Positions 1 through 8,372 of a stretch of 64,000 nucleotides of DNA are shown piece by piece (the first letter of the stretch is position 1; each line of letters begins with the position of its first letter). The position numbers and the translations under genes are program-made. The notes under the pieces were generated by a model that was given only the letters and a program-made list of their open reading frames with translations, was not told the origin of the DNA and made no database searches. Source of the stretch: Lutibaculum baratangense AMV1 (GTDB lineage: Bacteria > Pseudomonadota > Alphaproteobacteria > Rhizobiales > Tepidamorphaceae). The stretch spans positions 1 through 64,000 of the forward strand of contig NZ_AWXZ01000029.1 of assembly GCF_000496075.1 (NCBI RefSeq), given 5' to 3'.

Positions 1-2
1 AA

Positions 3-33
3 GGCAGGCTCACGCCTGCCCTCTTTTTCTTTC
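3..33 (+). terminator. Rho-independent terminator of a gene left of the window
   Basis: A 7-bp perfect stem (GGCAGGC with GCCTGCC) closes a 4-nt TCAC loop and is followed at once by a pyrimidine tract with five consecutive T residues. This is a classical intrinsic terminator read left to right, so a plus-strand gene probably ends just outside the window. Confidence 0.8.
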
Positions 34-510
34 AGCCGTTCAACTCTCGGAACAGCACCTGCCGTTCACCGTTGCTTCACCATGGTCGCGAACACTGTTG
101 CCGGCCCGTAACAGGCGGGGGTCGACCGAATGATCGACTTGCACGATTCCCGTGCATCCGCCGCAGTTGCGACACAGTCTCAAGGCTCTGTTTGCCTTGT
201 TGTTGATCAAGCACTGGCGCACGAGTAATCACAATGACCACGCAACAAGCAGCCCACCACGAGTTCAGCCGCCCCCAGCCCAGCGGCATCGGCAACCGGG
301 CCGTCGCCGCGGCGTCCCTCTGCTGCAAGGAAACGACGCGCGTAGAGCGCTCCGCCCAGGAGCGTGCCGACCGTCTGCCCTACGAGGACACCGCCTGCTG
401 CACCGACTGACGGGGAGCCTTCCGGAGGCTCTGGACGGCTGAAGTCACGGCCGCCGACGCAAGTCTCGCCCGCCGGAACGGGGGAGGCGAGCTGTCGAGA
501 TCCGGAACGT
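34..510. other. Gene-poor left-end region
   Basis: No recognisable conserved protein lies between the terminator and the SDR gene. Base composition looks less GC-rich than the rest of the window, notably around 180-240. The only open frame with coding-like codon use is the small one described at 234-410. The last 100 bases before the SDR stop contain nothing I can identify. Confidence 0.5.
234..410 (+). CDS. Possible small protein with two Cys-Cys pairs (58 aa)
   Basis: Not recognised. The frame runs from ATG to TGA and encodes 58 residues. Cys-Cys pairs occur at residues 30-31 (SLCCKE) and 55-56 (ACCTD, the C-terminus); the N-terminal third is rich in Gln, His, Pro and Ser. No signal peptide or membrane segment is visible. 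Nearly every codon ends in G or C, as in genuine genes of this genome, although the flanking DNA is less GC-rich; this is the main argument that it is coding. The ribosome site is weak (only GAG about 10 bases upstream). It stands alone between a terminator and a convergent SDR gene. It could be a metal- or thiol-binding peptide, a modified-peptide precursor, or a chance frame. Confidence 0.35.
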   Translation: MTTQQAAHHEFSRPQPSGIGNRAVAAASLCCKETTRVERSAQERADRLPYEDTACCTD

Positions 511-1263
511 CTATACGTGCTGGCCGCCGTTGATCGAGATCTCGGCGCCGTTGACGTAGGACCCCCAGTCCGAGCAGAGGACGTAGATGATCTTCGCCAC
601 CTCCTCCGACGTCCCGAGGCGGCGGAGGGGGATCTGCTCGACGATCTTCTCGGTCCCGGGCGACAGGATCGACGTGTTGATCTCGCCCGGCGCTATCGCG
701 TTCACGCGAACGCCGAGCGGCCCGAAATCGTGCGCCATCTCCCGCGTGAGCGCCGCGAGCGCCGCCTTGGAGGTGGCGTAGGCGGCTCCGGCGAAGGGAT
801 GGACCCGGCTGCCGGCGATCGACGTCACGTTCACGACGGCGCCCTTGGCTGCCGTCAGCTCGTCGACGAGGCCGCGGGCGAGCATGATCGACGAGAAGAA
901 GTTGATCTGGAACACCGCCTGCCAGTCGCGGATGTCGGTGCTCATGGTGCCGAGGCGCGCGCCACCTTCTCCCTTCGGCGAGATCGCCGCGTTGTTGACG
1001 AGGGCATCGAGCCTCGAATTCTGCTCCTTCAGGCGCTCCTTCATCTCGAGGATCGCCTCTTCGGTCTTGGCGACGTCGGCGAGGTCCACCTGGATGTGAT
1101 CCTCGGGCCCCGCGTCCCACGGGCAGTTCTCCGGGAAGGGGTGGCGGGAGCACGTGATCACGCGCCAGCCGGCGCTCGAGAAGCGCTTCACCGTCGCATG
1201 CCCGATGCCCCGGCTCGCGCCCGTCAGGATCATCGTCTTGCGGACTTCGTTCGTCTGCGCCAT
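511..1263 (-). CDS. SDR family NAD(P)-dependent oxidoreductase
   Basis: A classical short-chain dehydrogenase of 250 residues that would reduce or oxidise a hydroxyl or carbonyl group in the cytoplasm; the substrate cannot be read from sequence. The cofactor motif TGASRGIG is at residues 14-21, NNAA at 90-93, the catalytic Ser near 148, and Tyr162-x3-Lys166 in YATSK. The C-terminus ends in ISINGGQHV, the usual SDR tail. It lies 22 bases downstream of pdxH on the same strand and is probably co-transcribed with it, although no pathway link to vitamin B6 is implied. The start ATG directly precedes the Rossmann strand with a normal short N-terminus. Confidence 0.9.
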   Translation of the reverse strand: MAQTNEVRKTMILTGASRGIGHATVKRFSSAGWRVITCSRHPFPENCPWDAGPEDHIQVDLADVAKTEEAILEMKERLKEQNSRLDALVNNAAISPKGEGGARLGTMSTDIRDWQAVFQINFFSSIMLARGLVDELTAAKGAVVNVTSIAGSRVHPFAGAAYATSKAALAALTREMAHDFGPLGVRVNAIAPGEINTSILSPGTEKIVEQIPLRRLGTSEEVAKIIYVLCSDWGSYVNGAEISINGGQHV

Positions 1264-1285
1264 CGGGCGGCCTTCCTTGGGATGC

Positions 1286-1921
1286 TCAGGGGTAGAGGCG
1301 GACGGTCCGCCATCCGCCCTCGGGTGTGTCTCGGCGGTAGACGAGCCGCTCGTGAAGGCGGAACGGCTTGTCGCGCCAGAATTCGATCTCTACGGGCCTG
1401 ATGCGGAATCCGGACCAGTGGCGAGGCCTCGCGATCTCGCCGATGCCGAAGGAGGCGGTGTAGCGGGCGACGGATTTCTCGAGCGCATGGGCATCCTCGA
1501 GAGGACGCGACTGGCGTGACGCCCACGCGCCGATCCGGCTTCCCCGCGGCCGCGAGGCGAAATATGTGTCGGCGTCCTCGTCGGAGACGACCTCCACGGG
1601 CCCGCGGACACGCACCTGCCGCCTGAGGCTCTTCCAGTGGAAGCACATGGCCGCCTTGCGTGCAGCGAGGATCTCGCGGCCCTTCGCGCTCTCGAAGTTC
1701 GTGTAGAAGACGAAACCCCGGTCGTCGACGCCCTTGAGCAGCACCATGCGCACGTTGGGCAGGCCGTCCTCGTCGACCGTCGCCACGGCGACGGCGTTCG
1801 GGTCGTTCGGCTCGCTCCGGCTCGCCTCCTCGAGCCACGCCTGGAACTGCCGGAAGGGCGCCTCGGCCTCTTCCATGCCGGCCTCGACCGTCGCCTGCGC
1901 CCCGTCCGTGATATCTTCCAT
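1286..1921 (-). CDS. pdxH: Pyridoxamine 5'-phosphate oxidase
   Basis: FMN-dependent oxidation of pyridoxamine or pyridoxine 5'-phosphate to pyridoxal 5'-phosphate, the last step of vitamin B6 synthesis and salvage. Family signatures are [10 protein letters not shown] followed by FVFYTN, then [21 protein letters not shown], and the C-terminal [15 protein letters not shown], in which the conserved Arg and terminal Pro are present. From the ATG at 1921 it is 211 residues, close to the usual 210-220. An in-frame ATG at 1945 would add eight residues and is also possible; neither has a strong ribosome site. It heads a two-gene unit with the SDR gene and diverges from the DnaJ gene across about 170-200 bases. 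Confidence 0.95.
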   Translation of the reverse strand: MEDITDGAQATVEAGMEEAEAPFRQFQAWLEEASRSEPNDPNAVAVATVDEDGLPNVRMVLLKGVDDRGFVFYTNFESAKGREILAARKAAMCFHWKSLRRQVRVRGPVEVVSDEDADTYFASRPRGSRIGAWASRQSRPLEDAHALEKSVARYTASFGIGEIARPRHWSGFRIRPVEIEFWRDKPFRLHERLVYRRDTPEGGWRTVRLYP

Positions 1922-2117
1922 AGTCTCGCCCGATCCGCTACGCATGGCTCATATATCCATCCTGGGCGCCGATGGCGAGGGAGAGCGTGGCGCCGCGCTT
2001 GCGGAGCGGCCGTGCGCTAACCACATGGATTGGGAATAATCTCCTACACGGCGAGCGGCATCACACGCTGGAGAGGTGTGTAGACGCCTCGCCGAAACAA
2101 GATCGGTATAGGACACG

Positions 2118-3065
2118 ATGGCACGCGACCCATACGAGGTTCTGGGCGTCCAGAAGGCGGCGTCGGAGGCGGAGATCAAGAAGGCCTATCGTCGTCTGGC
2201 GAAGCAGTATCACCCAGACACGAACAAGGACGACAAGCGCGCCCAGGAACGCTTCACGGAGGCGACCAACGCGTACGATCTCCTGAACGACAAGACGAAG
2301 CGCGCGCAGTACGACCGCGGCGAGATCGATGCCGACGGCAATCCCGCCTTTGCCGGCGCGGCCGGGTTCGAGGGCTTCTCCCGGGGCGCGGGGACGCGCG
2401 GGGCCCGGTGGAGCTATCGCGGCGGCGGCACCGCGGAAGATATCAACGCCGAGGACATCCTGAACGACATTTTCGGCGGGCTCGGCGGCGGCGGCTTCGC
2501 CTCCGGCGCCCGCACGCGGACGCGCGCTGCGCGCGGCGAGGACGTGCAGCTTTCCCTGCAGATCGACGCGATCGAGGCCGCGCGGGGCACCTCGAAACGG
2601 GTGCGCCTGCCGGTCGGGAAGGAAGGCGACGTCAAGATCCCGGCAGGCCTTCAGAACGGGCAGCAGATCAGGCTCCGGGGCCAGGGGAAGCCGAGCCCCT
2701 ATGGCGGCCAGCCGGGCGACGCGATCGTCAACGTGACCGTGGTGCCGCACCATCTGTTCAAGGTGGAGGGCGACGACGTTCGCCTCGACCTGCCGGTGAC
2801 GCTTTACGAGGCGGTCCTGGGCGGCAGGGTGCGGTGCCCCACGCTCGATGCGCAGATCGAACTGACCGTGCCTCCGGGGTCGAGCGGCGGCCGGGTGCTG
2901 CGCCTCAAGGGCCGCGGCCTGCCGAAGGCCAAGGGCGGGCACGGCGACCTCCTCGTGTCGCTGCGCATCGTCCTGCCGGCCGATCGGGATCCCGAGCTCG
3001 AGGCGCTGATGAAGAAGTGGCAGGCCGAAAGACCATACGACGCCCGTCCCAAGCTTGGCAGCTGA
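2118..3065 (+). CDS. cbpA: CbpA-type DnaJ co-chaperone
   Basis: A type II Hsp40 of 315 residues. The J domain covers residues 1-70 with the DnaK-stimulating HPD at 32-34. It is followed by a Gly/Phe/Ala-rich linker (about 78-150) and the two beta-barrel client-binding domains up to about 300. The cysteine zinc-finger domain of DnaJ proper is absent, which makes it CbpA/DnaJB-like. Its job would be to deliver misfolded clients to DnaK. It diverges from pdxH; fabI follows 129 bases downstream, with its own promoter-like sequence in between. The symbol reflects domain layout; orthology with E. coli cbpA is an inference. Confidence 0.9.
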   Translation: MARDPYEVLGVQKAASEAEIKKAYRRLAKQYHPDTNKDDKRAQERFTEATNAYDLLNDKTKRAQYDRGEIDADGNPAFAGAAGFEGFSRGAGTRGARWSYRGGGTAEDINAEDILNDIFGGLGGGGFASGARTRTRAARGEDVQLSLQIDAIEAARGTSKRVRLPVGKEGDVKIPAGLQNGQQIRLRGQGKPSPYGGQPGDAIVNVTVVPHHLFKVEGDDVRLDLPVTLYEAVLGGRVRCPTLDAQIELTVPPGSSGGRVLRLKGRGLPKAKGGHGDLLVSLRIVLPADRDPELEALMKKWQAERPYDARPKLGS

Positions 3066-3084
3066 TGCTAAGCTCGGCAGAACA

Positions 3085-3097
3085 TGCCGTAACGGCA
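3085..3097. promoter_or_regulatory. 13-bp perfect dyad upstream of fabI
   Basis: TGCCGT and ACGGCA are mirror-complementary around a single A, and the next-but-one flanking bases (AC and GT) also pair. The spacer is too short for a stable RNA hairpin, so a protein-binding operator is more likely than a terminator. It lies about 25 bases upstream of the putative fabI -35 element. A second short palindrome, ACGGCCGT, follows at 3107-3114. The regulator is unknown. Confidence 0.35.
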
Positions 3098-3121
3098 GTC
3101 GTTCCAACGGCCGTCGTCTTC

Positions 3122-3151
3122 TTGCGACCCGGTCTCCGGCTGTGCGATAGG
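3122..3151 (+). promoter_or_regulatory. Possible promoter of fabI
   Basis: TTGCGA and GATAGG are separated by 18 bases and lie 43 bases upstream of the fabI start. They resemble sigma-70 -35 and -10 elements only moderately. The 129-base gap after the DnaJ gene makes a separate fabI promoter reasonable. Confidence 0.35.
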
Positions 3152-3194
3152 ACCATTCCTCGCTCAGGGATTTAATCGCAACGGGACGAACGCC

Positions 3195-4025
3195 ATGGCC
3201 GACGTGCAGGGACTTCTCGCAGGCAAGCGGGGGCTGATCCTCGGCGTCGCGAACAATCGCTCGATCGCCTGGGGCATCGCCAAGGCCGCCGCGGATGCCG
3301 GCGCGGAGCTCGCCCTCACCTACCAGGGCGATGCCCTGCGCAAGCGGGTGGAGCCGTTGGCGCAGCAGCTCGGCGGCCAGGTCGTCGGCCATTGCGACGT
3401 GACGGATCCCTCCACGCTCGACGCCGTCTTCGCCGAGGTGGAGAGGCTCTGGGGCAGGCTGGACTTCGTCGTCCACGCCATCGCCTTTTCGGACAAGAGC
3501 GAGCTCGACGGACGCTATCTCGACACGTCGGAAGCGAACTTCAACAAGACGATGAACGTCTCGTGCTACTCGTTGACGGCCGTCGCGCAGCGGGCCGAGA
3601 AGCTCATGTCGGACGGCGGCTCGATCCTGACGCTGACCTATTACGGCGCCGAGAAGGTCATGCCGCACTACAACGTCATGGGCGTCGCGAAGGCGGCGCT
3701 CGAGGCGAGCGTGCGCTACCTCGCCGTCGATCTCGGCCGGCAGAACATCCGCGTCAACGCGATTTCCGCTGGACCGATCAAGACGCTCGCCGCCTCCGGC
3801 ATCGGCGATTTCCGCTACATCCTGAAGTGGAACGAGTACAACTCGCCGCTGAAGCGGGTCGTCACGATCGACGAGGTGGGCCAGTCGGCGCTCTACCTCC
3901 TGTCCGACATGGGCCGCGCGGTCACCGGAGAGGTCCACCACGTGGATTCGGGCTATCATGTCGTCGGCATGAAGGCCGTGGACGCGCCCGACATCAGCGT
4001 GGTCATCAACGAAGAGAAGGGCTGA
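3195..4025 (+). CDS. fabI: Enoyl-[acyl-carrier-protein] reductase (NADH)
   Basis: Reduces trans-2-enoyl-ACP in the last step of each type II fatty-acid elongation cycle; this is the triclosan target family. It is 276 residues, as usual for alphaproteobacterial FabI. The divergent SDR cofactor motif GVANNRSIAWG is at residues 17-27. The FabI-type catalytic pair is Tyr159-x6-Lys166 (YNVMGVAK), with a second conserved Tyr near 149. ISAGPIKTLAASGIGDF matches the family substrate-loop region. Its stop overlaps the next gene's start by one base (TGATG), so the MDR reductase is translationally coupled. A dyad and a promoter-like element precede it. Confidence 0.95.
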   Translation: MADVQGLLAGKRGLILGVANNRSIAWGIAKAAADAGAELALTYQGDALRKRVEPLAQQLGGQVVGHCDVTDPSTLDAVFAEVERLWGRLDFVVHAIAFSDKSELDGRYLDTSEANFNKTMNVSCYSLTAVAQRAEKLMSDGGSILTLTYYGAEKVMPHYNVMGVAKAALEASVRYLAVDLGRQNIRVNAISAGPIKTLAASGIGDFRYILKWNEYNSPLKRVVTIDEVGQSALYLLSDMGRAVTGEVHHVDSGYHVVGMKAVDAPDISVVINEEKG

Positions 4026-5026
4026 TGTCGGCGACCCGGTCACTACGCCTCGCCTCGCGCCCGACCGGCCGCGTGCGTCCGGAGAACTTCGAGATCCGCG
4101 AGGAGCCCCTGCCCGAACCGGGCGACGGCGAGTTCCGCGTGAAGCTGGAGTACGTGTCGCTCGACCCCGCCATGCGGGGCTGGCTGTCGGCCGCCCGCTC
4201 CTACGTGCCGCCGGTCGAGATCGGCGAGGTCATGCGCGCCTTCTCCTGCGGGACCGTCGAGGCGTCGAACAACCCGGACTTTCCTGTCGGCCAGGCGGTG
4301 GCGGGCCGCTTCGGCGTGCGGCACCACGCGATCTCCGACGGAACCGGGGTCTTGAAGGTCGACACGAACCTCGCGCCGCTGCCGCGCTGGGTCGGCGGGC
4401 TCGGCATGCCGGGCTGGACGGCCTATTTCGGCCTCCTCGAGGTCGGTCGGCCGAAGGAGGGCGAGACGGTTGTCGTCTCCGCCGCCTCGGGCGCGGTCGG
4501 CTCGCTCGTCGGACAGATCGCAAAGCTGAAAGGGTGCCGCGTCGTCGGCATCGCGGGCGGACCGCGCAAGTGCGCCTACGTGACGGACGAACTGGGCTTC
4601 GATGCCTGCGTCGACTACAAGACAGGCTCTCTCGCGGACGATCTGCGGACCGCCTGCCCCGACGGCATCGACGTCTACTTCGAGAATGTCGGCGGCGAGA
4701 TCCTCGACATCGTGCTCGACCAGATGAACGATTTCGGGCGCATCCCCTTCTGCGGGATGATCTCCGCGATGAACGCGACGGAGCCCCAGCCGGGCCCGTA
4801 CAACTTCCGCAAGATCCTGACGAGCCGGCTGACCGTGCGGGGCTTCATCGTGTTCGACTTCGCGGATCGCATCCCCGAGGCTCTCGACGCGCTCGGCCGC
4901 TGGCACGGCGAAGGAAGGCTGAAGATGCGCGAGGACATCAGGGAGGGCGGTCTCGAGGCCTTCGCGGACACGCTGAACGAACTCTATTCCGGCGGAAACA
5001 ACGGCAAGCTCGTCCTCGCGCTCTGA
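4025..5026 (+). CDS. Zinc-independent MDR NADP-dependent oxidoreductase (PTGR/YncB type)
   Basis: A 333-residue medium-chain reductase of the leukotriene B4 dehydrogenase / prostaglandin reductase / curcumin reductase group, which reduces activated C=C bonds with NADPH. Family signs are SLDPAMRGWL in the N-terminal barrel, the nucleotide-binding ASGAVGSLVGQIAKLKG, the NADP-type GGPRKC turn, YFENVGGEI, and RGFIVFDF near the C-terminus. No structural zinc cysteines are present. The ATG overlaps the fabI stop by one base, so the two proteins are probably made together. The true substrate is unknown; detoxification of unsaturated aldehydes or ketones is the usual guess. Confidence 0.9.
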   Translation: MSATRSLRLASRPTGRVRPENFEIREEPLPEPGDGEFRVKLEYVSLDPAMRGWLSAARSYVPPVEIGEVMRAFSCGTVEASNNPDFPVGQAVAGRFGVRHHAISDGTGVLKVDTNLAPLPRWVGGLGMPGWTAYFGLLEVGRPKEGETVVVSAASGAVGSLVGQIAKLKGCRVVGIAGGPRKCAYVTDELGFDACVDYKTGSLADDLRTACPDGIDVYFENVGGEILDIVLDQMNDFGRIPFCGMISAMNATEPQPGPYNFRKILTSRLTVRGFIVFDFADRIPEALDALGRWHGEGRLKMREDIREGGLEAFADTLNELYSGGNNGKLVLAL

Positions 5027-5099
5027 GCGCGGCCGGTGCCGATTGCAGGCGTCTCCGGCTTCCCTCATATGAAGGTCGAGGCGAGGAGGCCCGTACGGC

Positions 5100-5726
5100 A
5101 TGATTCCCCACTCCATCCGCATGATCCTGATCCGCCACGGCCAGACCGACTGGAACGCCGAGGGCCGGCTGCAGGGCCGCCAGAACGTGCCGTTGAACGG
5201 GGTCGGCCGGGAGCAGGCGCGCTGCAACGGCCTCGCCCTGAAGGCGCTCGCGGACAGGGAAGGTCTTCGTCTCGAGCGCTTCGACTGGGTCTCGAGCCCT
5301 CTCGGGCGGACCCGCGAGACGATGGAGATCGTGCGCGGCGTCCTGGGTATGGACCCGAGCGCGTACCGGACCGACGAGCAGCTGATCGAGATCTCCTTCG
5401 GCGACTGGGAGGGCTCGACCCTCCCGGAGGTCGAGAGCCGCGACCGCGTCGCCCACGCCGCCCGCCAGACCGACAAGTGGGCCTACGTGCCGCCCGGCGG
5501 CGAAAGCTACGAGATGCTGAGCGAGCGCGTCCGGGCGTGGCTGAGGTCGCGCGAGCACGACACGATCTGCGTCTGCCACGGCGGCATCATCCGGGCGGTG
5601 CGAGGCCTCGTGCTCGGCGTGCCGGTCGACGAGGTGCCGGTCTTCCCGGTGCCGCAGGATCATTTCGCCGTCATCGAGGGCGGCCGCGAGACCTGGCATG
5701 CCGGCGTGCCCGCCACCGCTATTTGA
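5100..5726 (+). CDS. Histidine phosphatase family protein
   Basis: A 208-residue member of the phosphoglycerate mutase-like (histidine phosphatase) superfamily. The phospho-acceptor His is in LIRHGQTDWN, followed by GRLQGRQNVPLN, and the second catalytic His is in CVCHGGIIRAV. An acidic ISFGDWEG segment gives the expected Glu/Asp acid. Such proteins dephosphorylate small metabolites or act as phosphoglycerate mutase; the length and lack of an insertion favour a phosphatase. It lies 73 bases after the MDR reductase and 72 before aroC, on the same strand. The specific substrate cannot be read from sequence. Confidence 0.9.
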   Translation: MIPHSIRMILIRHGQTDWNAEGRLQGRQNVPLNGVGREQARCNGLALKALADREGLRLERFDWVSSPLGRTRETMEIVRGVLGMDPSAYRTDEQLIEISFGDWEGSTLPEVESRDRVAHAARQTDKWAYVPPGGESYEMLSERVRAWLRSREHDTICVCHGGIIRAVRGLVLGVPVDEVPVFPVPQDHFAVIEGGRETWHAGVPATAI

Positions 5727-5798
5727 CGGGGTTGGCGGGCCGCTCTAGAAGGCAGTTTCAAAGCCCCTTCGCCCGCGCGGCGCCACGAACCGCACCCC

Positions 5799-6887
5799 AT
5801 GTCCCACAACAGCTTCGGCCACCTCTTCCGCGTCACCACCTGGGGCGAGAGCCACGGACCGGCCATCGGCTGCGTGGTCGACGGATGCCCGCCCGGCATC
5901 CCCCTCACCGAGGCCGAGATCCAGGTCGACCTCGACCGCCGGAAGCCCGGCCAGTCGCGCTTCACCACGCAGCGCCGCGAGGCCGACGAGGTGAAGATCC
6001 TGTCGGGCGTCTACGAGAAGGACGGCCGGCAGGTGACGACCGGCACGCCGATCTCGCTGATGATCTGGAACACGGATCAGCGGTCGAAGGACTATTCGGA
6101 GATCGAGAACACGTTCCGGCCGGGGCACGCGGACTTCACCTACGAGATGAAGTACGGCCTGCGCGATCCGCGCGGCGGCGGCCGCTCCTCGGCACGCGAG
6201 ACCGCGATGCGCGTCGCCGCGGGCGCGGTGGCGAAGAAGATCGTGCCGAACATGAAGGTCAGGGCGGCGCTCGTGCAGATGGGCGCCCGCGCCGTCGATC
6301 GCAGCCGCTGGGACTGGGAAGAGATCGGCCGCAACCCGTTCTTCAGCCCCGATGCGAAGACGGCGGAGCTGTGGGCCGACGACCTCGATCGGATCCGCAA
6401 GTCGGGGTCCTCGATCGGCGCGGTGGTCGAAGTCGTCGCGGAAGGCGTGCCGGCGGGTCTCGGCGCTCCGATCTACGGCAAGCTCGACCAGGACCTCGCC
6501 TCGGCCGTCATGTCGATCAACGCCGTGAAGGGCGTCGAGATCGGAGCAGGCTTCCAGGCGGCCTCGCTGACGGGTGAAGAGAACGCCGACGAGATGGAGA
6601 TCGGAAACGACGGCAAGATCCGCTTCAGGGCGAACAATGCCGGCGGCATCCTCGGCGGCATCTCGACGGGCCAGGACATCGTGGCGCGTTTCGCCGTGAA
6701 GCCGACATCGTCCATCCTCACGCCGCGCGCGAGCGTCACGCGATCCGGCGAGAACACGCAGGTCGTCACGAAGGGCCGCCACGACCCGTGCGTCGGCATT
6801 CGCGCCGTGCCCGTCGGCGAGGCGATGCTCGCCATCGTGCTCGCCGATCACTACCTGCGTCACCGCGGCCAGACCGGCACGCCGTGA
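5799..6887 (+). CDS. aroC: Chorismate synthase
   Basis: Converts 5-enolpyruvylshikimate 3-phosphate to chorismate with reduced FMN, the last common step of aromatic amino acid synthesis. It is 362 residues, the standard bacterial length. Signatures are [18 protein letters not shown] near the N-terminus, [13 protein letters not shown] in the middle, and [15 protein letters not shown] plus [15 protein letters not shown] towards the end. The start ATG gives [18 protein letters not shown], the normal N-terminus. ribB begins 26 bases downstream, so the two are probably co-transcribed. Confidence 0.97.
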   Translation: MSHNSFGHLFRVTTWGESHGPAIGCVVDGCPPGIPLTEAEIQVDLDRRKPGQSRFTTQRREADEVKILSGVYEKDGRQVTTGTPISLMIWNTDQRSKDYSEIENTFRPGHADFTYEMKYGLRDPRGGGRSSARETAMRVAAGAVAKKIVPNMKVRAALVQMGARAVDRSRWDWEEIGRNPFFSPDAKTAELWADDLDRIRKSGSSIGAVVEVVAEGVPAGLGAPIYGKLDQDLASAVMSINAVKGVEIGAGFQAASLTGEENADEMEIGNDGKIRFRANNAGGILGGISTGQDIVARFAVKPTSSILTPRASVTRSGENTQVVTKGRHDPCVGIRAVPVGEAMLAIVLADHYLRHRGQTGTP

Positions 6888-6913
6888 CGGCAGACACAAG
6901 AGAAAGACGTCCG

Positions 6914-8020
6914 ATGACTGAAGAGATGCGCCGCGTCGCCGAGGTGATCCGCGCCTTCGAGCGGGGCGAGATGGTGATCGTCACCGACGACGACGATCGC
7001 GAGAACGAGGGCGACCTGATCGTGGCGGCGAGCCATGCCACGAGCGAGAAGATGGCCTTCATCATCCGCCACACCTCGGGCATCGTCTGCGCGCCGATGA
7101 CGCGGGAGGAGGCGAAGCGGCTGAACCTGCAGCCGATGGTCGCCGACAACGACGCCCCGCATTCGACCGCCTTCACCGTCTCCGTCGACTACCGTCACGG
7201 CACGACGACGGGCATTTCCGCGGAGGAGCGCGTCGCGACGGTGCGGGCGCTCGCCAATCCCAACAGCGGCGCCGGCGACTTCGTGCGGCCCGGCCACGTC
7301 TTCCCGCTGATCGCACGGGAAGGCGGCGTGCTCATGCGGTCCGGCCATACCGAGGCCGCCGTCGACCTCTGCCGCCTCGCCGGGCTCCCGCCTGTCGGCG
7401 TGATCGGCGAGCTCGTCAACGACGACGGCACGGTGAAGCGCGGCGCGGAGGTCAGGGCGTTCGGCGAGGCGCACGGGCTGCAGACGGTCTCGGTCGCCGA
7501 CCTCATCGCCTACCGGCAGAGACAGGAGCGGCTGGTCGAGCGCGTGGCCGAGGCCCAGGTGGAGACCTTCGCGGGAGCTGCCCGCGCCATCACCTACTCC
7601 ACGCAGTGGGATCCGGTGCAGCATCTGGCGCTCGTCTTCGGCGACATCCGCGACGGCGAGAGCGTACCCGTCCGGCTGCACCGCGAGACGGTGCTCGACG
7701 ACGTGTTCGGGCGGCAACGCCGCATCGAGGCGGCGGCGGAGTGGATCGCCCGCGAGGGCCGGGGCATCATCGTCTATCTCCGCGAGGGAGCGGCGGGCGT
7801 GGCGCCGGAGAACCCGGGCCGGCCGCGGGAGGGGATCGTCGAAGAGCATGGATCCGCGCAGGCACGGGTCGGCTCGTGGCGCGAGATCGGTGTCGGCGCG
7901 CAGATCCTCCGCGACCTCGGCGTCTCCACGATCCGCCTCCTGACGACGCAGACGAGGCACTATGTCGGCCTCGCGGGCTTCGGCATCGAGATCGTATCGA
8001 CCGAGCTGATCGACGGCTGA
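6914..8020 (+). CDS. ribB: 3,4-dihydroxy-2-butanone 4-phosphate synthase with degenerate RibA-like domain
   Basis: Residues 1 to about 205 form the RibB enzyme, which makes the four-carbon precursor of riboflavin from ribulose 5-phosphate. The metal and substrate loop DDDRENEGD and the later HTEAAVDLCRLAG are intact. The remaining ~150 residues resemble GTP cyclohydrolase II (RibA), but its zinc-binding cysteines (normally one after the VHSE-like strand and two in LRCDC) are replaced: the local sequence is VRLHRETVLDDVFGRQRRIE, with no Cys. It is therefore a RibB fused to a probably inactive RibA-like domain, as in RibBX-type proteins of related bacteria. The ATG at 6914 gives the canonical RibB N-terminus. 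A long palindrome covers its stop codon. Confidence 0.93.
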   Translation: MTEEMRRVAEVIRAFERGEMVIVTDDDDRENEGDLIVAASHATSEKMAFIIRHTSGIVCAPMTREEAKRLNLQPMVADNDAPHSTAFTVSVDYRHGTTTGISAEERVATVRALANPNSGAGDFVRPGHVFPLIAREGGVLMRSGHTEAAVDLCRLAGLPPVGVIGELVNDDGTVKRGAEVRAFGEAHGLQTVSVADLIAYRQRQERLVERVAEAQVETFAGAARAITYSTQWDPVQHLALVFGDIRDGESVPVRLHRETVLDDVFGRQRRIEAAAEWIAREGRGIIVYLREGAAGVAPENPGRPREGIVEEHGSAQARVGSWREIGVGAQILRDLGVSTIRLLTTQTRHYVGLAGFGIEIVSTELIDG

Positions 8021-8041
8021 GCCCTCCGGAGGGCTCAGCCG
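8014..8041. terminator. 28-bp perfect palindrome at the convergent end of ribB
   Basis: A perfect, gap-free inverted repeat of 14 bp per arm, centred on TCCGGA, includes the ribB stop codon and runs into the gap before the convergent minus-strand gene. As RNA it would fold into a very stable stem with a small loop from either strand. There is no T-tract on either side, so it may act as a 3'-end stabiliser or Rho-assisted barrier instead of a full intrinsic terminator. Confidence 0.55.
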
Positions 8042-8057
8042 CGGGCGGCGCGGGTGA

Positions 8058-8351
8058 TCAGTCTGCGGGAGGCTGCAGCCGGGGCCGGCGCGTGGCCGGC
8101 CTGGTGCGTCGCAGGAACACCCTCAACGGCCGGGCGAGCCGAGGTTCGACGCGCGCCACCAGGTCGTTCAGCCCGCGATACTCGCGGCGAAGGCGGCGCA
8201 AGATGCTCCGCGCGGTCCTGCTCGTCATCACGAGCAGCGCCGCACCGAACGCGATGAGCGGAGCGCCGAGCGGGATCGGCGTCGGCAAGACGATGGCGCC
8301 GAAGATCAGCGAGAGGATGCCGAGCGACTTCAGGAACAGGTGCGGGAACAT
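8058..8351 (-). CDS. Small membrane protein with basic tail (PGPGW-like)
   Basis: A protein of 97 residues with no firm family assignment. The N-terminal 40 residues are hydrophobic: a first helix around LKSLGILSLIFGAIVLP and a second around APLIAFGAALLVM, joined by a proline turn (PTPIP), reminiscent of the PGPGW family of putative membrane proteins. The rest is strongly basic with many Arg residues and probably lies in the cytoplasm. It is the last gene of the long minus-strand run, 21 bases after the methyltransferase stop, and is convergent with ribB. Function unknown. Confidence 0.7.
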   Translation of the reverse strand: MFPHLFLKSLGILSLIFGAIVLPTPIPLGAPLIAFGAALLVMTSRTARSILRRLRREYRGLNDLVARVEPRLARPLRVFLRRTRPATRRPRLQPPAD

Positions 8352-8372
8352 CGTGTGCGCTCTGAGCTCGAC

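Noticed and set aside
2061-4043. A 660-codon minus-strand frame opposite the DnaJ and fabI genes
   Set aside because: Arg/His/Asp-rich antisense translation across two confirmed genes and an intergenic region.
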